Part shown: positions 34,492 to 45,110 of the stretch, piece after piece | Layout of the letters: each line of letters starts with the position of its first letter | Numbering within the stretch: position 1 is the first letter of the stretch | Assembly (NCBI RefSeq): GCF_023159225.1 | Contig: NC_063163.1 | Span: 105,245,885-105,309,884, forward strand | Direction of reading: 5' to 3' | DNA length: 64,000 nucleotides | Source: Perognathus longimembris pacificus | Lineage: Eukaryota > Chordata > Mammalia > Rodentia > Heteromyidae | Notes under the pieces: model-generated | What the model was told of the DNA's origin: nothing | Database searches by the model: none | The model's input: the letters and a program-made list of their open reading frames with translations, nothing else | Made by a program: the position numbers and the translations under genes

Positions 34492-34699
34492 TGATAGTAG
34501 TGGGGCTTGTACACAGGGCATGGGTCCTGTTCTTTAGCTTTTTCACTCAAGGCTGGTGCTCTACCACTTGAGCCACAGCTCCACTTCGGAGATTCTAGTG
34601 GTTACTTGGAGATATGTCTCATGGCTTGGGACCTTGACCCTCAGATCTCAGCCTCCTGAGAGCAAGGATTACAGGTATGAGTCCCCAGCACCTGGCTAA
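34492..34699 (-). mobile_element. B1-like/Geo dimeric SINE
   Basis: Reverse dimer with a shortened middle: 'gctctaccacttgagccaca', 'tggagatatgtctcatgg', head 'cagatctcagcctcctgaga'. Confidence 0.9.
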
Positions 34700-35540
34700 T
34701 AACTATTTTTTGCTTTGCAAAGTTCTTCAGAGGAACCATGAATGTCTTGCATGCTTTATGCGTGTGCTTGTGTGTGTGGTATTCACATGTATCTGCATTT
34801 ACATTCATGAGTGAATAAATGAACTTTTGAATTGGGAGGAAGTGTCATAAGTGAAGACAATTAAATTTTATATTTTGTTTTAATGTGTATTCAAGCGGAC
34901 ACATTTTACTGTTGAAATAAAAAGGAACAAAAGAAACAAATTTTCCCCCAGTAAACAATGTAGATGAAACAAAAAACAAAAGTACACTACAAGCCTTTAG
35001 TGTGTTCAATTGCAACATTGTGTTTTTGGCTAAAAAAAATAAGAGGGAAGAAGGTCAAGCAGAGTACAAGTAAAAGATCTAGTAAAAGAATAAAAGAACA
35101 AAAGGAAGTTTTTCCAAAGAAATGAAAGAATTTAAGAGGAATAGACTTTGCGAAGGTCTCCATCTGGGCCAGGCACTACATTTGAATGACTGGACTTCTG
35201 GTGTCAGCTAGCCTGACTAGCAGGACTAGCAGGACTGCCTGATAGGCAGTCCTGGCCCTGTGCTCTTTGTTCTTTGCATGGCCATTTCTAATACTTGAAA
35301 CCCCTCATGGGCTGATAGCTGGTCAGGATAGCTCAGATACTGTCTTCTGTGTGTTTTAGGTACTTCTGTGGCTAAAAGTGCAGAGGTACATGTGTTTGAA
35401 TTAAGGAAAATATGTGTGGACCAGGAATCCCTGTGTTTTCTGCTGGATGGACTCTCTATCCTAACAGTTCTAGGATGGAACTTTCACGCGCTAGCTATGT
35501 GGAGACCAAAAGCATTTCTGAAGCATTTGAAGGAGATAGA
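34700..35540. other. Unique A-rich intron sequence with a hairpin
   Basis: A-rich non-coding DNA. An 11-bp perfect inverted repeat lies at 35230-35254, preceded by a tandem ACTAGCAGG duplication. Confidence 0.5.
35230..35254 (+). repeat. Perfect 11-bp inverted repeat, 3-base loop
   Basis: CAGGACTGCCT, loop GAT, AGGCAGTCCTG. It follows two copies of ACTAGCAGG. No terminator-type function is expected in a mammalian intron. Confidence 0.9.
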
Positions 35541-35551
35541 TGAATAGAGAA

Positions 35552-35773
35552 GGGGCTGGGGACTGGTGGTCATACGTGTGATTCTAGCTACTCAGGAGGC
35601 TGAGATTTGAGGATTGTGATTCAAAGCCAGCCCAGGCAGGAACATCCATAAGACTCACATCTCTAACGAGCAAAATGGCTGGAAATGGAGCTGTCACTCA
35701 AGTGCCAGAGCATCAGCCTTGAGTGAAAAAGCTAAGTGTCAATGCCCAGGCCCCTGAGTTCAAGCCCCAGTGC

Positions 35774-35776
<3 letters not shown>
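35552..35776 (+). mobile_element. B1-like/Geo dimeric SINE with CA tail inside its target-site duplication
   Basis: Full dimer. TGAATAGAGAA occurs before it (35541-35551) and after the CA array (35843-35853), so the CA tract lies inside the duplicated target site and must derive from the inserted element. Confidence 0.95.

Positions 35777-35829
<53 letters not shown>
35777..35829 (+). repeat. (CA)n microsatellite at SINE 3' end
   Basis: CA array of about 50 bp replacing the SINE tail, between the SINE body and the downstream target-site copy. Confidence 0.97.
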
Positions 35830-35832
<3 letters not shown>

Positions 35833-35899
35833 CCCCCCACACTGAATAGAGAAAGGAGTGTTTTGGATATAGAACATCATATGATTAAGATGAAAGAAA

Positions 35900-36143
35900 G
35901 GGTGGGTACTGGTGGCTCACACCTGTAATGCTAGGTACCAGGAGGCCAAGATCTGAGATCATGGTTTGAAGCCAGCCTGGACAGGAAAGTCCATGTGATT
36001 CTTATTGCCAATTAACCACCAGAAAACTGGAAGTGGCACTGTGGCTCAAAGTGGTACAGTGCTAGCTTTGAGCATAAAAAGCCCAGGGATAGTGGCCCTG
36101 AGTTCAAGCTCCACAACGGACCAAAAAATAAAAAAATAAAAAA
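35900..36143 (+). mobile_element. B1-like/Geo dimeric SINE
   Basis: Well-conserved dimer: 'ctggtggctcacacctgtaa', 'ccaattaaccaccagaaaac', 'gagttcaagctccac', tail of AAAAAATA units. Confidence 0.95.
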
Positions 36144-36657
36144 GGCTTACATTAACATCAACATGAAGAAGAAAAGTTCGAGGTTCTTGGAAAAGAGAAA
36201 GAGAAATTGATGTAGGGCCAGGATCTAGGACAAAAATCTGTGGGATCTCAGGATGAATTTTGCCTTTGAAAGTAGGTAGGTTAAGGACAGAGAGGTACTG
36301 TTGAGCAGGTTTATGAGACAGATGATTTTTTTTCTTCATTATTTTCCCTCCCACTCAAACTGTTAGTTGTTAAAACCTCCATATCAGTTTATCAGAATAG
36401 GCGTTAAACCTCAGAGAACATGACAAAAATCAATCAGGTACCTTTCTTTTGTGGTACAAATGGAAAATAACTTAGTTTAGCCATGGGTATCTTTTGAACG
36501 TGGTGTTTGTAGATATATTTTTTAAGTCTTTAGGAACCCTTACTATGCACCAGGTCCTGTGTCTGTTTTTAATATTTCTGTGCAACTTCAGCTTTGTGCT
36601 ATGGTAATTTTTTCTTGTCATTAATGTTCAAATAAGAATGTATTGTGGATATAATTT
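36144..36657. other. Unique intron sequence
   Basis: No gene. 'ttactatgcaccaggtcctg' near 36540 resembles an old retroposon end but is too short to assign. Confidence 0.5.
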
Positions 36658-36943
36658 TTTTTTTGTGTGTGTGTGTGTGTTAGTACTTGGGCTTGAACTC
36701 AGTCTGGAGGCTGTTTTTAGCTTCTTTGCTCAAGGTTGGAGCTTTACCACTTGAGCCACGGCTCTATTTTCAGCTTTTTAGCAGTTCATTGGGGATTCTA
36801 CTCATCAAGGAAAAAATAAATTAAAAAATATTTTTTTAAAGAAAAAAAAAGAATCTTATGGACTTTCCTGCCTAGGCTGGCTTTGAACAGTGGTCAGCCT
36901 CATAAGTAGCTAGGATTACAGGTATGAGCCATGTTTGCTCAGC
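36658..36943 (-). mobile_element. B1-like/Geo dimeric SINE with internal A/T-rich insertion
   Basis: Reverse dimer beginning with a GT-rich tail. About 50 extra A/T-rich bases (roughly 36801-36851) interrupt the block between 'ttcattgggga' and 'tcttatggactttcctgc'. Confidence 0.88.
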
Positions 36944-36996
36944 AGACTTTTGATAATACTTTAAATAACCAAGGCTCAGAAAGAAGAAGTAGACAA

Positions 36997-37261
36997 GCTG
37001 AGCACTGGCAGCTCAACCCTGCAATCCTAGCTACTTGGGAGCCTAAGATCTGATGATTGTGGTTTGAAGACATCTTGGGCAGAAAATTTGGTGAGACTCT
37101 TATCACCAATTCATTTCAGAAAGCTAGAAGTGGAGGTGTCACTCAAATGATAAAACACCAGTCTTGAGAAACAAAAAAAAAGCTAAGCAAGAGCTTTGAG
37201 GTACTGAATTCAAGACCCTGTTCTGCCATCAAAAAAAAAAAAAAAAAAAAGAAGAAGAAGA
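36997..37261 (+). mobile_element. B1-like/Geo dimeric SINE with GAA-extended tail
   Basis: Full dimer, poly-A of about 20, then GAA units. AGAAGAAGTAGACAA (36982-36996) and a copy with two mismatches (37262-37276) form the target-site duplication. Confidence 0.92.
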
Positions 37262-37401
37262 AGAAGAGGTGGACAAATCCCTAAGTTGTGTTGATAATAA
37301 GCCCTGGGGAATTTAGGCACCTCTGTAAAGGGCAGCTTTCCACAGAGAAAAATGATGGGAACTGTTCCAGGTCTCACTCACACTTGTCTCTATGGTCATT
37401 T

Positions 37402-37653
37402 TATTTATTTTATTTTATTTTTGCCAGTCCTGGACTTTGAACTCTGGGCCTGAGTGCTGCCCTTAAGGGCCTTTTATAAAAGTAAAGCTAGCACTCTACC
37501 CCTTGAGTTACAGTACCACTTCTGCCTTTTTCTGTGATTACCTGGAAATTAGAGTCTCTCGGACTTTATTGCCGGGGCTGGCTTTGAGCTGTGATCCTCA
37601 GATCTCAGCCTCCTGAGTAGCTAGAATTACAGACGTGAGCCACTAGTGCCTAG
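37402..37653 (-). mobile_element. B1-like/Geo dimeric SINE with 14-bp target-site duplication
   Basis: Reverse dimer with a TTTA-rich tail. CTCTATGGTCATTT flanks it exactly (37388-37401 and 37654-37667). Confidence 0.96.
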
Positions 37654-37667
37654 CTCTATGGTCATTT

Positions 37668-38545
37668 CTAAACACATTGTCTTGGGATCACACTGGACTT
37701 CCCTCTTGGTCACACCTTTCTCTTGGTCTCTCAGCCTTCCCCAGCTTCCTTTTTCCATAAGCGAATACTCCATCCAGCAGATAGTGGCTTCCTTTCAGGG
37801 TCTGAGCTAGAGGAAGAAGATGGAGGCTGTGAATCCTGGGACGTGGAGCAGGCAAGCCCAGCTGCATCCTCAGGGTTGAACGTGATGGCTGAGTAATGAG
37901 TTATTTCATCAAAGCTGCCCCTTTTTGTTGTTGAACTCTGTTGAGAAACAGTCTCCTCCTGTAGCAGGAATGTATTCTGCTGGGAGCTACCTTCACACGT
38001 CTTCCTGACAGGCCAGTGAGTCAAGGCCTCTGCCGCCTGTCTATACACTGGGAAGGGCCCAGGCCTGCACAATGAGGGGCCACCCACAGGTGGTGTCTGG
38101 GCAGTTACAAGCTGACCCTCCACAGGCGCTGCCTGATAGTGGGGTTAGGAACAGGCAAGGCACCACCTGCTTTTGGCTTCTCAGCCATTCAGGAAGCTAC
38201 AACTGTGCATTGGGTGTGGTACCCTCCCCTCCCCTTCTGAGGGGTTGCCTGCACCACATTCTTATCTGAAACCTCCTTTTATTGATGCTTTTTTTTTTTT
38301 TTCTGTATTTGGAGTAAGATCTGTCATAGTTAACCTTTGAGAAGTAAGGACCTAAATTCAGAAAGCCAGGCTTTCCTTTGGGGGAAGGGGGTTGGAGTAG
38401 AAGGGAAATGGCCATGATAATAGGTAGAACTTACCAAGGACCGTTGCTTATCCCTAAACTACTCATCTTTTTCTTTGTTGTTGTGTTTGGCTCATTTTTT
38501 GATTTGCTTTTGGATGCAGACTTTTGTACCGAGAACCTTATCCTC
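37668..38545. other. Unique intron sequence with a 130-codon minus frame
   Basis: The minus-strand frame at 37731-38123 starts MEGQLVTAQTPPVGGPSLCR and is not low-complexity, but matches nothing I recognise and is within chance length. I do not call a gene. Confidence 0.4.
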
Positions 38546-38603
38546 GTGTGTGTGTGTGTGTGTGTGCGCACACTCGTGTGCGCACACACACACACACACA
38601 CAC
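38546..38603. repeat. GT/CA inverted repeat with 28-bp perfect arms
   Basis: GT array, GCGCACAC, two-base TC spacer, GTGTGCGC, CA array. The arms 38546-38573 and 38576-38603 are exact complements and alternate purine-pyrimidine throughout. Confidence 0.95.
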
Positions 38604-38619
38604 ACACGACAGTTCGGGA

Positions 38620-38812
38620 ATATTTTTGCTGAAGGCTATCACTCTACCACTTGAGTCAAGGCTCCACTTCCAGCTTTTTTTTTGGCAAATTGGAGCTAAA
38701 TTGGAGGAACATCATGGATGTTCCTTCCTGGGCTAGCTTCATACCATGATCCTTAGATCTCAGCTTCCTGAGGAGCTAGGGATTACAGGCGCGCAGCACC
38801 AGTGCCTAGGAA
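38620..38812 (-). mobile_element. B1-like/Geo SINE, tail replaced by GT/CA palindrome
   Basis: Reverse copy with the outer Geo part lost. 'ctctaccacttgagtcaagg' and the head 'cttagatctcagcttcctga' remain. Confidence 0.88.
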
Positions 38813-38844
38813 AGAATCTCAATCTTTTACCCTAACCCATAATA

Positions 38845-38965
38845 GTGGAAGCATTATTCCCTGTTTGCAGATGAAGAAATTCAGAGAGAAAGCCCTTGCT
38901 CCAGGTGTGGGACTAGCTGAGTGGAGGAGTTTAGATTCAAACACATCCAGCTGTGTCTGATGTCT
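38845..38965 (-). mobile_element. MIR-like ancient SINE remnant
   Basis: 'tccctgtttgcagatgaaga', 'aattcagagagaaagccctt', then 'gtttagattcaaacacatcc' follow antisense MIR order. Confidence 0.65.
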
Positions 38966-39639
38966 TCCTACTTTCCCGAAACATCGTTGAATTGGGGTGA
39001 AATACTAAGATCTATGGTGCATCTGGTTTACTAGTTCATCATAACATTGGTTTAGAACCAGGTAGAGCGGTGGTAAGGTTTGTCTGCTGGCTTCATTATT
39101 CTGGAGCTTCTGGAATCCTTACACAGGAAAGGGAAGTGCAGAGCCACGACACCTACTAACTCCCTCAAACATATGCGAACAAAAAGTGTCAGTGTTAGTA
39201 GGTGACATCAGAATTCACCAAATGCCCTGTGTTCGGGCACGCTAATGTTTAATATTGCTTTAGTTTGATGAATGCTAGCATATGCACTTACCTAGTAATA
39301 ATAGTAACTGTTAGCCAGGGATGGAGATGTCCATGGGGCATCCTCTTCTCTTTTTCTGGAGTAGACATCTCATACATATGTTAGTCATATTTAAGGAGCC
39401 CTTCACCATTGGCACTTGTGGAGCCTCGAGCAGGTTACTCTGATCCCTGTGCTGTAGGATTGGGGTGTGTCTTAGAGGTATTCAAGACAACAAGCTGAAT
39501 AATATGGCAAGTTTGTTCCTTCTCAAGAAATAAAAAGAAATGTCATTATGTCACACTCTCAGATTGTGAGACAAATACACCATCTCCCTTTGGGAAAGTT
39601 GACCCTGGACTTTTAAGAGTGTTTTTCTTTTTCTTTTTA
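38966..39639. other. Unique intron sequence
   Basis: No gene or repeat recognised. Confidence 0.5.
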
Positions 39640-39868
39640 TGAGTACTGAGGCTTGATCTCAGGGCCTCTCATGCTCTCACTGGGCTTTCTTCACTCAAGG
39701 TCGGCACTTTACCACTTGAGCCACAGCTCTACTTCTGGCTCTCTGGTGGTTAATTGGAGATAAGAGTCTCCGGGTCTTGCCTGCCCATCTGGCTTTAAAT
39801 TACAATCCTCAGATCTTAGCCTCCTGAATAGTTAGGGTTACAAGAGTGAGCCAATGACAAGTAGCTCT
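39640..39868 (-). mobile_element. B1-like/Geo dimeric SINE
   Basis: Reverse dimer: 'ttaccacttgagccacagct', 'ttaattggagataagagtct', head 'cagatcttagcctcctgaat'. Confidence 0.93.
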
Positions 39869-41321
39869 TTCTCCTCTTCCTTTTCTTTTTCTTTTAAAGC
39901 ACTTTGAAAAGAATTCTCCAATCTCTGCCTGCATTAAACATATTACTTTGTGCCACAGATTATGCATTTACATAGTTCATCTTAATGATAGCAAGAATGA
40001 CAGGTAACTAGAAGACTATGGCTGAGTAAAGCAAAACGGAAGCAAAAAGAGCACTTGGAGTCTCCCAGTGGATGTCATGGGGAACAACTGTGTCGACAAG
40101 GTGTGCAAGAGCTAGTGAGTGCTTTGGGCTTTTCCTTTGTTCATTTCCATTTGGGACAGAGGGTCTTTGCTAGGGCAAAGAGTTGAGCAGAGTTGCTTTG
40201 GATGGCCTCCCTGCACAACTGTGTTGTTCTTAGCAGTAAAAGCAGGCCTCACTCCCACCCCCACCTTGTGTAGGTCATGCTGGAAGCCAGAGTATTCCAA
40301 AGCCCAGAAGAACTCCCTTGGTGTGATACTGTTTTCCTTGTCAAGTAGGTGTAAATCCCCTGTAGCCATTGGTGCCAGAGGTCCTTCTGGATTATGGGGC
40401 GCAAGAGGGGGTGGGGATGGGAAGCCAGGGGTGGTTCCTCTGAGTGTAGCAAAAAAAGTGGTGAGAAGAGCTTTATTTAAGTTTGGCATTTTTGAAATCT
40501 GAGCATTCACTTAATTCTTGATAGGAAAATTCTAGAGCCTCATGAAATCAAAGTTAGTATGGCCACAATGTGTGTCTTCCTCTCACCTCGGGGTTTAGAT
40601 TCTGGCTTAAAGCCCTCTACTTAGGAGTACTTTGGGTGCCAGGCTTCAAGGGTCCCTGGTTTTTAACCTTTGCCTGGCTTTGAACATTTCCTATGTGGTA
40701 CTGTCAGCAGGTCTGCATAGGCAGTCTGTTGCCTGGAGAGACAATCAAAACTCCTGTTTTTCCTGGACCTGCCAGATAAATGTTCTGTTGCTCTGTTCTG
40801 TTAAATTATTGTGATATTCTACTTGAAGGAATTTTCTCCTAGTAGGTGAGCTACCTTTCTTTGAGAGAGAGTGGGAGAGTTCCTGAGTTCATACTTAGTG
40901 TCATCCGACAAAGTAAGGAGTGTTCTTAAATTAGTGGAAATCGCACTAGAGTGTGGGGCTAAATACACGTGAACCTCTCCAATGGTGAGTCTTGTGTCTC
41001 TACAGGAAACATATCCTTGATGTTACAGAGATAAAAAAGATCAGTCTTACACCTTCCTTGTTCCCTAATGGGAATCAAATGTTTGTCAGAATTGCCAGGT
41101 GCATTGTTTTTTCTGGTCTTGACACTTTTTTTGTGTCTGAGTACAAGGATTAAGAAGTGACTTTTTTTTTTTTTTTACTGTGTGTCTGATTGTTTACAGA
41201 ATCATACTCTTTAATTGATGTTGATGTGTTCTACCCTGTTTTGTGCACACAAAATTGAATCTCAGAAAAGTTCAGATAATTTTCCAAGGGCCATAGAGCT
41301 TTCAAGTCAGAATTTTCTATT
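39869..41321. other. Unique intron sequence, SINE-free 1.45 kb
   Basis: Frames of about 130 codons are open on both strands over 40112-40510, but neither resembles a known protein. No splice-bounded exon recognised. Confidence 0.45.
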
Positions 41322-41557
41322 GAGCTGGGTGTTGGTGGCTCAGGCCTGTAATCCTACCTACCCGGGAGACTAAGATTTTAGGATATCAATTCGAAGCCAG
41401 CCCTGGCAGGGAAGTCTGTGAGACTCTTATGTCCAATTAACCACTGGAAAAACCAGAAGTGGCACTGTGGCTCAAAGTGGAAGAGCACTAGCCTTGAGGG
41501 GTAAAGCTCAAGACAGCTCCCAGGCCCTGAATTCAAGCCCTGGGACCAACAAAAACG
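41322..41557 (+). mobile_element. B1-like/Geo dimeric SINE
   Basis: Well-conserved dimer: 'gagctgggtgttggtggctc', 'ccaattaaccactgg', 'gtggctcaaagtgg', 'gaattcaagccctgggac'. Confidence 0.95.
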
Positions 41558-41569
41558 TTTGCACTAAAG

Positions 41570-42055
41570 ATATCTTAATTCTTTAAAATTATCTTTAATG
41601 ATGCTAAGTGAAATGAACTCCATGTTATGGAAACGATTGTTATATCACAGTTGTAACTACTTTCAACGTCCCATCTGTATCTGTAGCTTCTATTATTGAT
41701 GATGTTCTTGTATCACCTTCCTGTGGTTGTACCTACACTATCTCTGTAATCTTATCTGAGTATATTGGAAACCGTGTATACTGGTATTAGAAGTAGGAAA
41801 TTGAAAGGGAATACCAAAATTGAGAGACACCGGGTAAAAAAAGACAAACAACTACAAAAGCAATACTTGCAAAACTGTTTGGTGTAAGTGAACTGAACAC
41901 CTCGGGGGGGGGAAAGGGAAAGGAGGAGGAGGGAGGGGGATATGAGGGACAAGGTAACAAACAGTACAAGAAATGTATTCAATGCCTAACATATGAAACT
42001 GTAACCACTCTGTACATCAGTTTGATAATAAAAATTTGAAAAAAAATAAAATTAT
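41570..42055 (+). mobile_element. L1-3'UTR-like element with polypurine tract and A tail
   Basis: Starts 'gatgctaagtgaaatgaact', runs through non-coding sequence, has a G/A-only tract (41904-41940, beginning G9), then 'ctgtacatcagtttgataat', AATAAA-type signals and an A-rich end. A polypurine tract before an A tail is characteristic of rodent L1 3'UTRs. A 5'-truncated insertion fits, but family identity is inferred. Confidence 0.6.
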
Positions 42056-42059
42056 CTTT

Positions 42060-42250
42060 AAATAGATAAATGGGGGTAAAAGGAGGATTCAATTCAACAT
42101 ATCAATTTATGACTACAATGCCTCTTGATCAGTGTCACTTCTTCTCTTCCCCCTTGTCTTTCTTAACTCCATTCATCCTCTCAAACTACTTTTTTACTTA
42201 TGTACATTGAATGTTTTGATGGTATTTGCCCACCTTCCCTCAAGATATTT
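42060..42250 (-). mobile_element. L1-3'-end-like repeat fragment
   Basis: 'ggattcaattcaacatatca' and 'gcctcttgatcagtgtcact' match the copies at 18345 and 61805. It lies tail-to-tail with the + strand element just before it. Confidence 0.55.
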
Positions 42251-42787
42251 CTTAATTACATTATCTTTCCTGTTTAGGCCTATTGGAAGAGAAAATAGGC
42301 CAACATTTTTGCAAGAGGACTTGATTCCTGGGACATTATTCTGGGACAGTTTTAGGATGGACATTACTGTCAGTGTTAGGAAGAAAATATTTAATGTATT
42401 TATAAATCTGTGGTAACACAGGGATGTGTAATAGAGGGAAAGGGGAAAATCCACATGATTTCTTCTATGATTTTTCAAGTCCATGACGGATAAGTGAACA
42501 AACTTTCATTAAACTTACTGAACTTAGAGGTAGAACTGGGGCTTGGTCCCCCTTGTTCTAGTTTAGAAAATCGAGGAATGAAGTGAGAGCCCCACCCGTG
42601 CCAGAGAATTTTCCAGGGAGGGGACATTCACAGACAGTGTAGGCCTTGAGGCTACTTGAGGCAATAAGAATGTTTGTAGAAAAACAAACATGCATGGAAT
42701 GAATCAACAGCTACATGGTAGACCTGGAATTAACCTCTGATTCAGTGAGAGATTTTTTTTTAATCTTTTTTTTTTTTTTTTTAATTA
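42251..42787. other. Unique intron sequence
   Basis: No gene recognised; poly-T tracts at 42751-42781. Confidence 0.5.
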
Positions 42788-43020
42788 AAGCTGGGTGCCA
42801 GTGGTTCAAGCTTGTAATCTTAACGACTCAGGAGGCTGAGATCTGAGCATCACAGTTTGAAGCTAAGCCTGGGCAGGAAAGTCTATGACATTCTTATCTT
42901 CAATAAACTACCAAAAAGCCAGAAATTAAGAGCTGTGGCTCAGGTGATAGAGTACTAGCCTTGAGTAAAAAAAGTTAAGGGACAGGGCCAGGCCCCAAGC
43001 TGGAATAGTGGCCAAAAAAT
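42788..43020 (+). mobile_element. B1-like/Geo dimeric SINE
   Basis: Head 'agctgggtgccagtggttca', Geo half 'gagctgtggctcaggtgata', with a truncated Geo end. Confidence 0.93.
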
Positions 43021-43430
43021 ATTTTTTTTCTAGATATTTTGAAAACCTCTTTAGGACCTTCAGGGCTGTACCCTTAGCTGTATTTTTTTTTGTGATGGAT
43101 GGGCTGATGGAAGAACTTTGAAATTTGGGTGCTGGGCAGAACAGCAGGGACTGAGGGTTTTGCTTGGTTTTACAGAGTTCTGCCTAACACATGCCCAGTG
43201 CTGGCAGTAGCCAGCAACAATGAAGCAGTCTCCCGTCTCCCTGACCCTCCCAACTGCCTTGCTTTGTAAGAAAATAATATTTTTAATTCTTTATTAAGCC
43301 AGGCAATTCCAGAGGAGTTAATATTTGAATTTCCTAAACTTGGTACCAAATACAGCAGAGTCAAAATATAATCCACTTGTGTAGCCATTGGTACTTGGGT
43401 CCTTTTTTTTTTTTTTTTTCTTTTCCTTTT
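43021..43430. other. Unique intron sequence
   Basis: No gene recognised. Confidence 0.5.
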
Positions 43431-43545
43431 CTTTTGTGCCAGTACTGGGCTTTTGAACTCAGGACCTTGCACCTCTTGCTTGGCTTTTTTGTTTTCTTCA
43501 AGACTAGTGCTGTTCCACTTGAGCTATATCTGTACTTCCAGCTAC
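43431..43545 (-). mobile_element. Geo right-monomer SINE fragment
   Basis: Reverse Geo half (ccagtactgggcttttgaac, then gttccacttgagctatatct) after a T-rich tail. The head is missing. Confidence 0.8.
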
Positions 43546-43734
43546 TTGATTCATCTATATTTGACAGGTAGATTGATTTATGCCATAGGTTGCTTACCAT
43601 AATTTCATGGTATAAATCATTTTAATCCTTTTCCTACTTGGCAGGTAAGATATCTTAAGTCAAAAGCAAAGGACTTACATTTAGGTGGTTTTCCATGCTA
43701 ACTAATGTCTGTCTCTGAGTGGTACTTTATCACT

Positions 43735-43985
43735 TTTGTGATAATGTTAATGATAATACTTTTTACTCTAGGCTGATGAGACAGCCCTAGATTTGAATTC
43801 AAGCTTGTTGCTTACTAATTTGTCCGTAGGCAAATTATTTCACTTCCTAAGCCTTGCTGTTTTGATCCTTTCAATGAAGATAATCATAAAGATCTCTTAG
43901 GGCTATGCAAGGATTAGAAATAATTCCTGTAAAATACTTTTTCATGCCACGGGTGCTCAGGAAATGATATTATCACTGTCTCTCA
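43735..43985 (+). mobile_element. MIR-like ancient SINE
   Basis: Sense MIR order: 'gatttgaattcaagcttgtt', 'cttactaatttgtccgtagg', 'caaattatttcacttcctaa', 'gctatgcaaggattagaaat'. One of the better-preserved MIR-like copies here. Confidence 0.75.
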
Positions 43986-44640
43986 GCCCACCAAATTCTG
44001 TACAAGTGTTCATCACCACGGACACTGTTATTACTTGAATGGTTGTGAAAACTGTGGTTTACTGTTAACCTGGTTACAGAAAATTTTCCACTTGACACCC
44101 CTCTAACCAAGCAAGCCAGCGCTGTCCCTGGGGCCACTTTATATCATATTCTAGTCTCTGTCACGCATGCTTCTGGTTGCCTGAGTTGGGGTTGCGATAA
44201 GGTTTGCAGCCATAAAAGTATTATTTTCCAGGTCCTACTCTTGCCACTTTTAACTCTGTGGTTTCTTAAAAATCAGTATCAAGAGGCAACTTTATTCCAC
44301 TGACAAAGCACTCCCTCTTTGCTATGGGACCCTGTCTTTCCTGGGAGGTGACTTATACCTGTGACATGGATGGAGGGACTATCTGATGGAATAACACAGC
44401 AAGGCAGGTCAGTATTCCCATTCTCCAGGTGTTACTTCCTGAGCTATCCAGGCAGTGAGCTTATTTGACAGACTCTTGAAGACTTGTCTTTTATTCTTTT
44501 TTTCTCCTCAGCCACCTGGCTCCTGCCCCTAGAAGATACCTGGTAGGTTGACTCACTTCTCACAGACTTTTCCCTAAAGGATTTTGCAGCTGGAGAATCC
44601 AAAGGAGCCTTGCACCTCTGGGTTTTGTCAGTTTCTGATT
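43986..44640. other. Unique intron sequence
   Basis: SINE-free, no exon recognised. Confidence 0.5.
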
Positions 44641-44649
44641 GCAGCATGT

Positions 44650-45110
44650 GATTTACAGCCAAAATCTGGCGCCTAGAAAAGGAGATCGTGTGTCTTTAAA
44701 CAGCTGTGTGCCAGTGTGTGTAAATGTGCTTGCTAATCCAGTGACTAATTCGGCATAGTTTAAAGCAGCAATGAGCCTGGCTGCCCGGGCAGGGCTGTAG
44801 CCCAACTGGATACAGCCCAATTATTTCTTTAGTCCTCTCTGTCTCTCTGCCTCTGTCTCTGTTTCCGACTGTCTCTGCCTCTTGTCTCCTCTCTTCTCTC
44901 TTCTCTGAACTTCAATTAGCACTGGCCTCTGGTTCCTGGCCTTCTAGTCCCCCTCCTCCTGGCTCTTCACCCCTCCTTTTTATTTACTCATCGGAGGGTG
45001 GGGCTCTGCCACTTCTGAGTCAGGGCCAGGGAACCAATCAGAAGTATGTTGGGGCATTCCAGGGGACAGAACTCATGTTCCCTCTTGGAAAAGAATTTCC
45101 CCAAAAGATC
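44650..45110. promoter_or_regulatory. Candidate intronic regulatory block (AP-1, CCAAT, kB-like)
   Basis: SINE-free. TGAGTCA at 45016-45022 is a perfect AP-1 site, CCAAT lies at 45034-45038, and GAATTTCCCC at 45093-45102 is close to a kB site. A CT-rich patch lies at 44834-44905. Motif content only; no proof of function. Confidence 0.3.

Noticed and set aside
37731..38123. 130-codon minus-strand frame of normal composition
   Set aside because: Most protein-like frame outside the island, but without recognisable domain, splice context or promoter. A few frames of 125-150 codons are expected by chance in 64 kb on two strands.
40112..40510. Overlapping frames of about 130 codons on both strands
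   Set aside because: Open on both strands by local stop scarcity; neither resembles a known protein.
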